Under the pieces are notes generated by a model. That model was not told where the DNA came from. It was given only the letters and a program-made list of their open reading frames with translations, and did not search any database. Positions 12,017-24,090 of a stretch of DNA of 64,000 nt are shown here, in pieces; position 1 is the first letter of the stretch, and each line of letters begins with the position of its first letter. The DNA is from Magicicada septendecula (lineage: Eukaryota > Arthropoda > Insecta > Hemiptera > Cicadidae): assembly GCA_034769895.1 (NCBI GenBank), contig CM068367.1:351293111-351357110 (forward strand), read 5' to 3'. The position numbers and the translations under genes are program-made.

Positions 12017-12075
12017 GCCACTAGGAGCGCTGTCCGTCTTGTTTTTGGTGACGGCGCCGTCGTTTGAAAGATTGA

Positions 12076-12243
12076 TGTTAGCCTATGTGTATGCGGTGTG
12101 ATATGTTTGAATAGTACGTGTGATTTGAATTTTGTCTGTTCGTTTAGGATATCGTTTTTATGTGTTTTTGTGTGCTTGTATATTTCTAGTTGTTCAAGAG
12201 TGTCTAGTTTTCGGCCTTTTGTGTGTACGTTTAGAATATCCAT
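12076..12243 (-). pseudogene. PLE GIY-YIG nuclease tail
   Basis: Minus-strand frame containing KGRKLDTLEQLEIYKH, which lines up with KGPKLDLLETLEINKH of the 61.5-kb PLE nuclease and includes the predicted catalytic Glu. The frame stays open through the arm to 11893. Upstream GIY and YIG motifs are absent, so it is a 5'-truncated relic. Confidence 0.65.
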
Positions 12244-12297
12244 ATTGCTGTATTGCTGTTTATGTTTGTATATGTGTGGTTTGCTTCAATGAGGTGG

Positions 12298-12386
12298 TTT
12301 GCAAAGGTGGATTCGGCAAAACGTGTAGTGCCTTTGTGTGTTCAATGTATCTCTGTTACCACCACCACCGAATCCACCTTTGCAAA
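12298..12386. repeat. 19-bp perfect inverted repeat
   Basis: TTTGCAAAGGTGGATTCGG at 12298-12316 is the exact inverse complement of 12368-12386. It sits at the centre of the inverted PLE pair and would form a cruciform or hairpin with a loop of about 51 bases. Confidence 0.85.
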
Positions 12387-12452
12387 TCACAACTTGATCT
12401 TTCAAACGACGGCGCCGTCACCAAAAACAAGACGGACAGCGCTCCTAGTGGC

Positions 12453-12495
12453 AGCCTATGACGAAGCTTGTAATAATCGAAAACTGGTTCAGGCT
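12453..12495 (+). ncRNA. Hammerhead-like motif with altered core (right arm)
   Basis: AGCCT (12453-12457), ATGACGA (12458-12464), GAAA (12479-12482), AAC/GTT stem III, C17 at 12490, then AGGCT (12491-12495) forming a perfect 5-bp stem I. Position C3, essential in known hammerheads, is A, as in the other arm. Confidence 0.4.
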
Positions 12496-12540
12496 ATAAG
12501 GTAAAATTTTACATTTTTACCAATAAAAAACTTATTGATT

Positions 12541-15500
12541 CGATTAGTCGTATTATACTTATAATTAGTTAATCAACAGACACGTCATGACAACAAAATC
12601 CAAGAATTATTTATTATTATTTCCATGTTATTATTTTAAGTAATGACGTAACGTTTCTAACGTTTGGCGTCTTTTTCATGACAATCTGTGTTTCTGTATT
12701 TCAGAAGTAACAAAATAAGATTTTCACTTTTCTGAATGGAACAACACATTGGTTTTTTGAGGACCACTGAACACTACAACGTTTTGAGGATCTTCTGAAT
12801 GTCTTCGTTTAGTGTCATATCTGATCAGCAATCCGGCGTCTCTTCAAGTCTACTACACAGGTCATCGTTTAATTTTGTGAGAAATAAAACGTGTCTACCT
12901 GTTTTAGTTGGACCTTTTACGTTTTTCTTAAATCATGATCGTTTCTTTCATGTCATGTACACCCAGCCGTAACACGCATTCCCTCACTCCACACCGGGTG
13001 CGGTAACTTCTTAAAACCGTTTGGCTCCGCTAGTATTGTAAGTTCACGCCATGTAAGTACCACTATAAAATGCTATCACTTTATGAAATATAATGGAGAT
13101 TTCAAAGTGTCGTGCTTCCTGAAAGTCGAAGAGACTGATTCACAGGCTGGTTTGATGCTGTAATTTCCTTATTATGCAAATTTGTTCACTGAACGCCTTA
13201 TAACAGCTTAGATATTTAAAACCCTTTACTTAAACGTATTTTCTGTTATTAAATGTCAAACATTTGGATCTTTTCTCTGAAAACTATAGTAATGAATATT
13301 AATTTTATATACAAAATAATCTATTTAGTAGACTTTAGCAAGCGATTTTATGACTACCGGTCCGCAGTTTAGATTGATTTCTTGTAATTTTGTGCAACTA
13401 TCTGTTTGGATGCAATTACTTGGTTGTTGACCGGGACCTGGCTATAGTCTGGTTGTTGCCATCATTTTTGTTTGAAAACTATAATAGTAATATGACTTAC
13501 TATTAACTTTTTAAAACGACTTCTCAAAATTCCGGGTTCAAAAATCTAAAAATTCATTTTGATTTTTATATTGTATTTCTTGTTCTTTCCTATTACTTGT
13601 TCTATAATAAATACATTTCCTATGTGGGCCTATCCTTTTGGAGTGACTGCTCAATGTTCATCAGATACCAGCTTTTATGCCAGATCTGGCAGACTACTCA
13701 TCATTTCTTTATATAATATATAATAATGGCTCCCATGTATACCACCGAAGTAGCTTAGGAGTAGGGAGGGTAGGCTGCCTAATATGAGCCGTACGGCATA
13801 TAAGGAAGGCAGTGTGGCCAGTACTACGCTTCAGCCGCCCATTTATTTATTTATAAATTCCCTTATACGTAATTAATTATTTATTATTCAGAGTGGTGGC
13901 CTGTCTGTTTAAGACGTATGTAAAGAGAAAAAAAGTAAGTGGTGTAAAAATATAAGGAGATAAATTAGGTGCTAAAATTTGTAGACGACATCTGTTTCTT
14001 GGCTGGGAAAATAAGGAATTCGGGACAAGTTGAGTGGAATGGAGACGCTGTTAAGAGAGAAATATACGATTATTAAGTGACGTAGGATGGGCAGAGCAAG
14101 ACCTACACAATGCTGGCTCGCTAAGAGACCTTCCATCCAGGAGAGAGAAATGTTACCATTCATTATTGTCTACTGAACACTTACTTCTATATTTTATTAT
14201 CAATATGTAATTAAAAAAGGATTTTTGAAATGATATAGACGGAGTCAGGCACGAATCTGGCTCGGATCCACGGGGGGATGGGGAGAATCTCCCCCTCCCA
14301 AATGGTCACATAAGACGAAACTTTTTTCGTTGTCTTGTGTTTGTAGAATGGTTTTGTGATTGTGATTATGATACAAAATCCATATCACGTTATGTAGGTT
14401 CATAGTTTTACCCTAAAATTACTTAAATTGTAGCTATACCATACCAACCGATAATTTTTGTTTGATACATAACTGAAATGAGTGTTATGTATTTTAAACT
14501 GTAAGTGAACATTATTAAAAGAATAATGAACTGACAAACACAGATGCCATTTTATAATTGTACCTTAATAAGCTTGTTGTTTTGGTAATAACACACTATA
14601 TTTTTGTCTTCACTCATTCCTATCATTTATACTTTAGACCGTTAAAGAATGGTCTAACTTTTCATATCCTCCCCCAACTCAACTCTTCCCTCCCGCCTAA
14701 ATAACTTGCTGGATGTCGCAGTAAATAATAGTGAGAACTGTACTACAGGGGCACAGAAAAGAGACTGGTAACATTTCAACTCTCGTATGTAGGAAATTGT
14801 CGAGAATTAAATGGATTAATATAACGAGAAATGAAGTCTATCTAGAAAGACTTAGGGAAAACCAAGCTTATGGAGAAAAATTAACAGGGAATGAAGTATT
14901 GGAGGAGATAAAACAGCGAGGACAAATGTTGCACTACAAGAAACAGACTGCTATAGACGAGGAACGGTTAATGACGAGAGTAAAAACCATTTAATGAGCC
15001 TGGAGATCGATTTAAGACTGGCACGGTCTGTTTATATAGACATATATATATATATATAATATATATTGCAACAAAACACAGGATGATGATCTATGTGAAG
15101 TATATCAGAGCATGGATGACGGACATTAACAGGTTTTAAATGGATTTATACAATTTTTTGTCAATTAGCTATAAGTTTTGTATTTAGTGATGGATAAGGA
15201 CTTAGGTTATATCAAATTCTTTGTAAAATTTTGTTCTTTTATGTCATGTGCTTTGTGTGTGAATATGTGCGCGCGTTCGCTTATCTTATTCGCTGTATCT
15301 TCCGTGTTAATTAACCTATCGGCTTGAAACTTGGACAGTGAATTAATTATGAAAATAGCTACATTTTCTATGTACGCTGTTGTGTTCAGCTATTTTATAA
15401 CTGTGGTTTTTTAATAATTAAAACCTCGACTTTTCACTCTTATCTAGGGAAGACTAATAAAATTTCGAGATAAAATCTATGCAGGCTCTCGCCAACTTAT

Positions 15501-17373
15501 ACAAAGATTCGCCTGCAACCCGTCTATCTTTTGTTCTGTCAACCACGTGGACAGCTGATTGATCAGAAGCCCCTAATTTCAGTCAGAATCGTCCGTTGTC
15601 TGGCTTACTTCGAGCAGTTCATCGAAAGCCTTGGCCTAGTGAACGTGTGTTCCTCTACAAGAGTTTTTCTTGTATGAACTAGTATAAATCTAAAGTAACG
15701 CTAAGACTTGCAACTCTTTTCGAGTTATTCGACAAGAACCAAGCTGGGTGAACAACCATTATATTATATTATTAAAGTGCTATTCGCGTGAGTAGAAGAT
15801 TTCCTCATAGGAAGATTTACTGACCGCGGTAAAACTGTAGTTTCGCGGAACACTTCAAGATTTGCCGGAAGGTGTAAGTCTTATACACCGCTAGTATAAA
15901 TATTACTCATTATCACCCTGAGAGTAAAGAATTAATAACGTTTTAATAAATAATAACTTATTTCGAGCGATAACGTTAACCATTCCGAGAGTGACAATTT
16001 GTGTATGTGGAATCTGCTTTAGTGTTATCAGTGTTCGACGAACCCATCATTGAGAGCGGAAAGGAGAGAGTGTTTGCAGCAGAGAAATTGCAGCAGCAGC
16101 AGCAGCAGCGGAGCGAGGACGTCACGCCAAGTAATAAGGATTTCGACTACCAAGTAAAACCCATATAAATTTAACTATATAAACTTTTTTACAACAAATA
16201 TAATACTATTCATGACATCGTGTAATTTAAAATATATCGTATAAACAATCATTTCTTGTGTGCTAATAAATAATTTTTCTACACCTCCAAGACTTGTTCG
16301 TAATTTATTTACACACACAATATCCTATGCGAAAGTATTGATTTGTATCGTCGCAATATATATATATATATATATAAGTGTGTGTGTGTGTGTGCGCGCG
16401 TTTGTTACGTAGAATATTTAAAAAGTAATGGAAATTCTTTCAGGACATGTTTTACAGGTGAAAATAAAGGAGAAAGAAAGTAAATAAGTAAAATTATTTC
16501 ATATTTTATCCACTTTTCATTATTGTTAATTGTAAATTTTGTTCTTTGTGATGTTTGTGTCAAATGACTTAACAATTATTTACACCTTTATTTATTTAAA
16601 GAAAACTGATTTTTTCATATCTAATTTTATTTACAGAAAGTAGATAAATAATTAACTTTTTCATATGAGGAAATTCTGGATTTTTAATAAATTCTTACAA
16701 TTATTTAATTTAAATTTCAACGTTGTCTTCTATTTCCCGTTATCTTAATAAAGTGCGACGGTTTTTGATAAACTATCAAATTATAAGTTTCTGATTACCT
16801 CGTCTAAATTTCCTAACGTCATATTATCAGTTATGTCATAATAGCATTATTTATACAACACTCTAATCCCAAATTCACTTACGAGTTAAAATGTTGGCTA
16901 GATCTTTAAAGGCTCTAGCTTGAAAACCAAGCGTTTCTAGGTTCATGTTTAGGCCTACATGAAATTTTTCCTTACTTTCATCCTTACAATATGTCCTCAG
17001 AGTATTTCTGTTATTCGTGAAAAACTGAGTACAAAGATGTTTTTCATCGATCTCAATTTGATTATGTCTCTACCCTTTCACGAAGAAAAACCATTACGTT
17101 GGGAAATGTGCACAGAGCTTTAAAACTGTAAGTTTCAATAACTTAATTAGGTAATACTAATAAAATTAACTGACTGGGACAAAATTATGCCCCACCCACG
17201 GCCATGTAAGCATACGTAAATTAGTTTTGTTTATACAAAGATACCTTTAGCAAAAACGCATTAGCTTCATCTTATACAAACGTAGTATACATAAGTATGA
17301 GCATTCAAATTAATGGATTACTTTGTAAACCAATGTTTGTTTATTATGTAGGCTATCACGGCCGGAATCAATC
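12541..17373. other. Non-coding DNA with possible decayed repeats
   Basis: No gene is supported. 13730-13850 and 14230-14420 are GC-richer patches that look like dispersed-repeat pieces. An 87-codon plus frame at 14731-14994 is unrecognised. 15480-16170 has a TATAAAT box, dense G/C patches and a CAG run at 16082-16108, reminiscent of an LTR or 5' leader, but I found no matching second copy. (AT)n runs lie at about 15040-15066. Confidence 0.4.
16356..16400. repeat. (AT)n(GT)n(CG)n compound microsatellite
   Basis: AT run, then GT run, then a short CG run. Confidence 0.9.
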
Positions 17374-17432
17374 ATAAAAGAATTTATATCCGGGCTGTTT
17401 GGCCGTGGTCGACTGCTTTGTTTTCTCATTGT

Positions 17433-17472
17433 CTAAACGTTTCGGATACCCTCTGGAGGCCTTCTTCAGTAC
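17433..17472 (-). ncRNA. Hammerhead-like motif (left arm)
   Basis: Minus strand: CTGAAGA, one extra A, a stem II region with an internal CCTC/GAGG hairpin closed by GG/CC, GAAA, palindromic ACGT. Stem I pairs at only two positions, so this arm is decayed. Confidence 0.4.
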
Positions 17473-17581
17473 AAAAAGCTTATAGTCTTCGACAAAAGGG
17501 TGGAGAGCCGAGCGTACCCTTAAAAGAGGTAAAGGCAGTGTTCGACTCTTCATCGTTTTTTCGAACACTTTATAAACTTTT

Positions 17582-17623
17582 TCTACTGAAGAAGGCCTTT
17601 GGTGGGTGGGCGAAACGTTTAGA
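17582..17623 (+). ncRNA. Hammerhead-like motif (right arm)
   Basis: TCTA (17582-17585), CTGAAGA (17586-17592), an extra A, a stem II region ending GGGC, GAAA (17612-17615), palindromic ACGT stem III, GUU cleavage after 17619, then TAGA pairing perfectly with TCTA. Stem II pairing is imperfect. Confidence 0.5.
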
Positions 17624-17787
17624 CAATGACGGACAAATGACGTATAAATTCTTTTACCAACGTTAGGATTTGGCTTGTGACTGTTTTGTACTAGAAGACA
17701 AAAGTACCTCTTCTTTAAATTTGCTTTAATGTGCAAAATTTAATTATTATACTGTTTATTATCATTTCCCATAAAACTTGAAAAAAT

Positions 17788-17808
17788 TATATATATATAT
17801 ATATATAT
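17788..17808. repeat. (AT)n microsatellite
   Basis: Perfect AT run of about 20 bases. Confidence 0.9.
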
Positions 17809-17809
17809 C

Positions 17810-19029
17810 TGTAAAATTTGATTTTATTGAAAAGGGAAAGAAACTAAAATTATCAAACGCGCTTTGATAGTCATTTGCTTCACACAGGTTAGTTGCAAAT
17901 ATATCCACACAATTTCTTTAAAGAATGATTGAAGTCATAAATATCCAGTTTCTCGAAATCACTTTGACAATTGAATATTATGCTTCTACATCAGTTTATT
18001 TTAATTTAAAACTTTCCTGAAATGTATCACTGTCATCACTGTAATTTTGTGATCATTCTTCCTGATATTCCACTTGTATTTTACATTTCTTAGTTTCCTG
18101 CCAGTACAATCACATTTTGAATACGTAAGCGGATTCTCATGCAGAAGTGTTGATATATGGTAGGTGTAATTATGGAATCAAAACCAAACGTGAGTAAAGA
18201 GTAAACTTGGCTGTACCATGTTAACATGTGTATTTGATATTTACAGTTATATTCTATATGACTGCAATATGTGTGCTCTCTGGTTGAGAACAAAGGTCAG
18301 TTTTAAAGAGAGACACATTATAAAATATTCTCAGAATTCACAAGTACGTTTATTTTTGAGAAACAAACTACATTTTAATAAATTACAAGTATTATTAATT
18401 ATTAATGAAAATTTAAAAAAATCTGATGGATTTTTAAATGTAGCTTTCTTTAACATAATATAAATGCAAGGCTATCTATAAAAAATATGTATATAATAAG
18501 AAAAGGCAATATATTAAATAAAGTAGGCATTAACATAATAAATAAAAATAAGTAAGTAGCAAAAATAAACTTTCCTTTAAACAAAAAATTATCTAAAAAT
18601 AAACATTTAAAATAAGTAGAAAATTAATAAGCTTAAAATAAAATTAAATGCTCTGCAAAGGAATATGTAGCTGTAATAAAGTCAACTAGCCTATATCGTT
18701 TTACAATGTTAAAAAATTTGTAAAAAAATAAAATAATGTCAACATAATTTATCCATACAGGCAGCAAGTGTTTTCTATATTACTTAAAACGTGCACTAAA
18801 TTGTAAATTTAAGTCCAAATACTTTTTAATTTGACTTTTAAATAAGGTTGTAATTATGTGACTAAAAAATACACACTAAAAACAGAAAATTTAAATTTAC
18901 AAATTAATTTTTACAATAAATAAAACATTCACTGAACGCGTACGGAATATATACTTGAGGTAGGCTAACTAGAGAAGCATGTTGTGTAAATGTGCCCTTT
19001 CTCTATGTCTTCGTTAGCAATGCAGTTGC
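17810..19029. other. Very AT-rich DNA, no gene seen
   Basis: Long A-rich stretches (18400-18900) and no supported frame. It lies inside the putative minus-strand gene. Confidence 0.6.
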
Positions 19030-19212
19030 TTAATAGTCTCGATAAATATAAGGGATCGTAGTGTATTGTATTTTGTGATGCGTCCTGGTAGGGTCTCTTC
19101 CGCGTGGGCCAAGCGAAGACGTGGATGGCTGTCTACCCCAAACAGTGAACACCGGAGGAACCTGACTGGGCCGTGGCACGAATGGTACTTTGTCCCATGG
19201 TACTTCACGTCT
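19030..19212 (-). CDS. Candidate alternative or internal coding exon
   Basis: On the minus strand a pyrimidine-containing tract ends in TTGCAG, giving an acceptor at 19213. In phase 0, matching the donor at 23524, the frame begins RREVPWDKVPFVPRPS and is Pro/Arg/Ser/Thr-rich for 60 codons before a TAA at 19032-19030. No GT occurs in the last 70 bases, so it is either a terminal exon or ends at an upstream donor such as GGG|GTAGAC. The latter would leave phase 1 and not join the 6834 exon directly. GC content is well above the flanks. Family unknown. Confidence 0.4.
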   Translation of the reverse strand, partial: RREVPWDKVPFVPRPSQVPPVFTVWGRQPSTSSLGPRGRDPTRTHHKIQYTTIPYIYRDY

Positions 19213-19444
19213 CTGCAACCCCAAACACAGAGGTTAAAGCAGAGTCAGCATTAACCGAGTTAAGCCAGATTACAAGCAAACATAAGCGGTAACAATTCCT
19301 TGAGAATATAAAGCCAAAATTTTGTCCACTTTTGATTTCAGTCACAACCATAAAAGAGGATTCTGTCATCGTATGCAGGTTACTAAACGCAATGTTAATT
19401 AACAACTTTACTTACTAACCTTAAACACTAAACAAATCAGTTTC

Positions 19445-19477
19445 ACGCACACATACACACGCACACGCACGCGCGCG

Positions 19478-19508
<31 letters not shown>

Positions 19509-19509
19509 A
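19445..19509. repeat. (CA)n(CG)n(CA)n microsatellite
   Basis: CA repeats enclosing a GCGC run, a sequence with Z-DNA-forming character. Confidence 0.9.
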
Positions 19510-22500
19510 ATATAAACTATTCTTAATGCTACGAAAATAAAATCCTGTATTCTGTGGTCACAATCACAATATTACTAATAGGATGGCTGTAACATTAGGA
19601 AGAATAATATTGAAGTTTGTATTTTAATTAACAGTTATATTTTTTTTATGAGGAAGCTCATCCACTTTATTGTTTAAAATGAAACTGATTCCTATCTGTA
19701 GTAACAGCTTATCAATCGATTTACAACAATTAATGGAAAAGTGAGTTTTTATCCCTATTGTTTACACCTGCGGTACGCGTTCCCCTAGAGGTACGAAGTG
19801 GATCATTCAGGGCTGCCCAAGAAAATAATAATGCCGGAGAAATAACGTCCGGAGACTTCTAAGTAATTTATTACAAACCGCTAGTTAACATAGAATACAG
19901 AGGCAGTCGAAATACCTGCTTTGTTATTCTGGTGGACGAAAGTGAATGGGTTCATCCTTCATCAATGAGAGCAGAATTGTGATTTTTTATACCTGTATAA
20001 AAGGAAATATCGCAATAACCTCAGTGTAGATCCTGCTTTGAACTTGCATGCTTTGAACCTGACTTACATTGAAACAAGGTCAAGGAGCTGACCAAACATG
20101 CTAGTGTGCGTAAGGGTATCGATGAATTAAAGGGTATCGATTTTTACTTACACTTTTTAAAAATTATAACAGAATTTGTATTTTTGGGGTTTATTATTAT
20201 TATAATTTTTTAATTCTAGATTATAAATTCTAGTTTTTAATGTAACATTAATTTATTTTGATGTAAAATAAATCAAAGATTTTCTCACATATTTATACAA
20301 CGTATTGTTTACTTATGTGTTTTCAGGCCCTGTATTTTGTATTTTTTTTTTTAAACACTACGTATGTCAAAGTCGAAAGTACAATTTTTAAGGATTTTAA
20401 GTCATTATAAACATTTTTAAGGATAATATTTATGGAAAAGTTTACCAAGGGAACTCTTTCTATTTTATATAAAATATTGTTTTTATTCTAGACCCATATA
20501 AAAATAATGTTTATTCTACAAAACGCAAAGAATAGGAATAGTTCTATTATGTTCTATAAACAGTAGATAACTAGATTATGGTAAGGATTGCAAAACCTAT
20601 ATCACTGGAACTATGTTTGTAAAATAGTAATTACTTTTTATATACAGTTTTGTACGCTACAGTGATTGACACAAAGGTCTTCCTGTTTCTGTATGAAACG
20701 CATTTTTGTCTTGTTTTTAATATAGTAAGCGTAATATTAACTTTTGAAAAGTATACTTCATTTACAATGTAAAAAAATTTAAACGTTATTAAGCTCTAGC
20801 CTTAAACCCCTATTGTCGGAACCAAACTATTACATAGCTAACGAAAAAGCCCAACGACAGTTATGAATTGTGTAGTATAGACACAATCAGATTGTGTAAC
20901 AGTTAATACTTTTATTGTAGGTACACTAAGTTTTGTTTGTTACTTTTCAGACTAAATCAGTCTCGTAATTAGCAAAGAATATAAATTATATAGGTGTGCT
21001 TTTATTTGTAAATTAGGTAATTTTCTTTAATAAATTGCTTAAATCTGTTGTTGGCTACATGTTTTGTGTTTCTAACGTCTGTGAAACGGATGTAAGAGGC
21101 AAGTTGATGAATTGGCAAATTCACGTTCCATTTGGCTGAAGCTGACTACAAGAGGTGAAGAGGGAAGGAGACGTTAGTAGGAAGTGAAAAGTAGATAAGC
21201 TATGGATAGAAGAGCTGGGAATGTGCGCTTGTTACTTTCTCGCCGAACTATTTTAGTGTCAACTTATTTGGCGAAACGGCTCCAAACGCGACCGTAGGCT
21301 ACACATTGAAAGCTTGAAATTTCACGGATCGTTCTCTGATGATAATTTAGAGTTTCCGTAGTGATTGATTGTGGGCCTATTTATCCGCTCAGTTTTGTAT
21401 TTATTATTTGTAAACAAGTGATTAAACCGTTGGCTGTTTGTTTTCATGGCGTACGTGCATAGAGTTTGAGAATGGTCAGGAAAAATTAGTTCAAAGTTAT
21501 TGATCCCACACATGCTGTAACGCAGCTCGATAAAAATATACATTTAGTGACGTTATATCTTACGGTACGTAGCCACGTCATGCGCTAGGCTGTTATAAAT
21601 ACTGTGCTGTAAGATGTGCTAAAGCTGTCCAGGACGATTCAGAATAACGTCCCCCTTTCCAGACATAATATATTTTCTCCCTTTAGCCAAACCATCCGCG
21701 CGGTGTTGGTCAAGAAGGTAAATAAAGGTTTTCGCCGTACAACATTAACGATGACAGTGTGCTACTGTACATGTATCAGATTACGCGGTTGCCGCCATTT
21801 TGTTGGTGTTCGTGGGAGCTATGACGTCATACCACCGTGTCCTTTCTCCTGACTAAATTTGGCGGCTTCTCCCGATATATGCACACACAAGATGGTTTTA
21901 CACATCTTACACAACACTTGTTTTTGTTAACCGTCGTGAGAAGATTGTACTCTAAGAGAACAATGTCGTCTTCACTTGTTTTCCTCAAGTGAGCGTTAGC
22001 GTCATCAATTATAAATTAAAGTCATTAATTTAAATGATTTATTTTCTGTAACAAAATTAACTGCTATTTTTAATTATTGAAATAAATAATGTTTAGTGAT
22101 TTATAATATCGATGTCAAAGTGATAAGATGCCAAACGTTTATAATAATTCCTAGAATTTTTTAATTGCACGTATTAAAAGAATAATATTTTTCTGAAAAG
22201 ACGGTCTAACCTTAGTAAAAACAACTCATTTATTTTTGCGTAACAGGTATTGTTGTTTTTAAAAGCGTAGGCCTAACTAGCGTAGATGTACATGAAAAAT
22301 TATCCCCGAGTTTTAATTTATTATCTTGAGTTAGATTGAATTATTTTTTTATTTATTGGGTGACATTACGTTAATATTTCTATGAATGTACTAATTTAAT
22401 CTCCATGTTTTATATTCCAATAATGCACGATATAGAATATCACAAATATAATGATTTGTGGCAATAAAAGGTACGTTTTATTTTTATCTAACAAAAATAT

Positions 22501-23523
22501 TATTAAAATAATTAGTGTTCTTATTTACCTCTACAGTATTACAAAATTCACTTTTCTTCTCACTGGTAAGTGGAACGTAACGTTTCAAAACACAAGCAAT
22601 TCGAGCCGTTAGTGGAAACCACGAGGAAAATGACATTTGTGAAAACATTCGTCACTACATGTCGTTAAATTATAAAGCCCTGTGCAATATCACACTGCTA
22701 TAATTTGTGTATTAGTTCTGAAAATGTAATTAGATCTAACATAACAAAAAATGAAATATTATATCACTAAATTAAATTATTTTGTTATTACCAGTTCTGA
22801 AGGTAGTTTTGTGTTAGATAACGAGTATCATGATATTTACTTAAAGTAAAAAAGTAACCAAGATTTACTTCTGTCTTTAAATAATAGTAGGTTTAGTTAA
22901 TAACACCAAAGATGAATACAAATAATTAACTATAACACAGAGTACATGTTTACTGAACTGCATTGCTGGCATTCCTGATGCAGTCTCACAGGCTTGCAGT
23001 TATTTATCTGCGTGTAACAACTTACCTTCCCTTAAACACTGCTATTATAATTCCAACAAGTTACTCAAGCTAAAAAAAGTTCATAACACACAGTGAGTTT
23101 TACGTTACACGCACATTTTTTCGAGGTGGAAACCAAATACCCACTTAACTATTCCACATATTTACGATCAGTTAGATTTAACTGTCAGCTAACATACTCA
23201 GTTAAGACCCTTGGCTTCGGAGTTTTTAAATTCTCAACGAATCGGGTATATGAAACACTAAGAACAAATGTTATCAATTACAAAAAAATTTATATATATA
23301 TTTTTTTAAATTCACTTTTTGCTAAAGCCAAGGGAAAACTATAATTAGGTTTTTGCTTGAGGCATTAATCCTTAGCTGTCAAATGGATAAAAACTTTAAA
23401 AAATTTTCATATCAGATAGTGAATTCTGTTTATGGTACGTGACATTAAAGAAGTTATGGAGTTCTGAAATTTTTTTTGAGGTTACGAAAATTCTAATAGA
23501 TGATCAAGTTGCATGGGGCTTAC
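19510..23523. other. Probable first-intron DNA
   Basis: AT-rich, with no supported gene apart from the promoter-like motifs at 21.8 kb. TAGGCCTA lies at 22268-22275. Confidence 0.45.
21791..21830. promoter_or_regulatory. YY1-type and CRE motifs, promoter-like
   Basis: GCCGCCATTTTG (21791-21802) is the inverse of the YY1 consensus CAAAATGGCGGC, and ATGACGTCAT (21821-21830) is a full palindromic CRE. They stand 18 bases apart in a locally GC-rich patch (21550-21870). In metazoan promoters these motifs often lie near the start site. No exon could be linked, so a promoter or enhancer role is inferred only. Confidence 0.3.
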
Positions 23524-23598
23524 CGTGACAGTGTATGAGGTGATGGTTGGCCTGGTGTAGGGGCGGCGGGTTGTATAGAAGTCGGACTCGTACACCAT
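23524..23598 (-). CDS. First coding exon of the Ser/Tyr-rich protein gene
   Basis: ATG at 23598-23596 sits in a good context (AACAACATGG) and opens 25 codons, MVYESDFYTTRRPYTRPTIT then SYTVT, ending at ACG|GTAAGC, a strong phase-0 donor at 23523. The frame is open for 22 more codons upstream but contains no ATG there, so this Met is the likely start. The exon is rich in T, Y, R and S, like the exon at 6834-6520 that can receive it in frame. The protein family was not identified. The implied intron is about 16.7 kb if no exon lies between. Confidence 0.55.
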
Positions 23599-23641
23599 GT
23601 TGTTTGCTCTGATGCTCGTTCTCGTGGTCGTTCTAGATGGA

Positions 23642-23706
23642 GACTGAATTCGACCGGACCGTTCCACAACAATTTGCCACTCTCGTTGACGTGCTCCAAG
23701 ACGTCA
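23642..23706 (-). promoter_or_regulatory. Putative core promoter of the Ser/Tyr-rich gene
   Basis: On the minus strand TCAGTC (23647-23642) matches the arthropod initiator TCAKTY, about 47 bases before the ATG. TGACGTC (23706-23700), a CRE-like site, lies about 55 bases upstream of it. No TATA box is seen near -30. This is consistent with a TATA-less initiator promoter but rests on short motifs. Confidence 0.3.
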
Positions 23707-23865
23707 CACTTCTATTTCAGTACACACTACTCACTAGCCCCATTCAGCCTACGAAAACGGCGGCAATTTATTTCCTTTGAAATTTATATGTTTAAGTGGC
23801 ATCATATCACGTAAGTGGGAAATGGGTGTGCCTCTTGGCTATTGACAGGAACACGTACATACCAA

Positions 23866-23877
23866 ACACACACACAC

Positions 23878-23923
<46 letters not shown>

Positions 23924-24090
23924 CTATAAAATGAAAGGTGAAGCGGAGACGAGTGGGAGGGAGAGAGATAGATAGACAGAGAGGAGTAGACTAGAAGAGA
24001 AGAAGAGATTCCGAAGAGACAGAGCAGATAAGGCAAATAGATAAGGAATGAAAAAGAGAGGAAGGGAAGGAGGAAAGAGGAAGAATAAAA
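23866..24090. repeat. (CA)n followed by a purine-rich tract
   Basis: CA repeat at 23866-23922 followed by a GA-rich strand (about 23934-24085). On the minus strand this is a long pyrimidine tract upstream of the putative promoter. A palindromic CRE-like TGACGTCA lies further on, near 24260. Confidence 0.85.

Larger units (their letters stand above)
11893..12540. mobile_element. Inverted PLE pair with degenerate hammerhead motifs
   Basis: Arms at about 12075-11935 (minus) and 12392-12535 (plus) are near-identical inverse complements; both include ACGACGGCGCCGTC and end in the hammerhead-like block. The left copy retains the nuclease tail. The centre (12298-12386) holds a separate 19-bp perfect inverted repeat. 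The layout is the same as the other divergent PLE pairs, but it is a different family by sequence. Confidence 0.65.
17374..17668. mobile_element. Inverted pair of PLE-type ends, third family
   Basis: Diverged inverse-complement arms (about 17374-17515 and 17525-17668) share AAAAGAATTTATA at the outer ends and ACTGAAGAAGGCC inside, with a GTCTAAACGTTTCG block between. Each arm holds an outward hammerhead-like motif with ACGT stem III. No coding remnant was recognised between the arms. Confidence 0.6.

Noticed and set aside
12765-12800. CAGAAGATCCTCAAAACG on the minus strand resembling a PLE end
   Set aside because: Core is mutated, there is no stem II and no GAAA.
15480-16170. LTR-like region with TATAAAT and a CAG run
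   Set aside because: No second LTR, primer-binding site or target duplication could be found.
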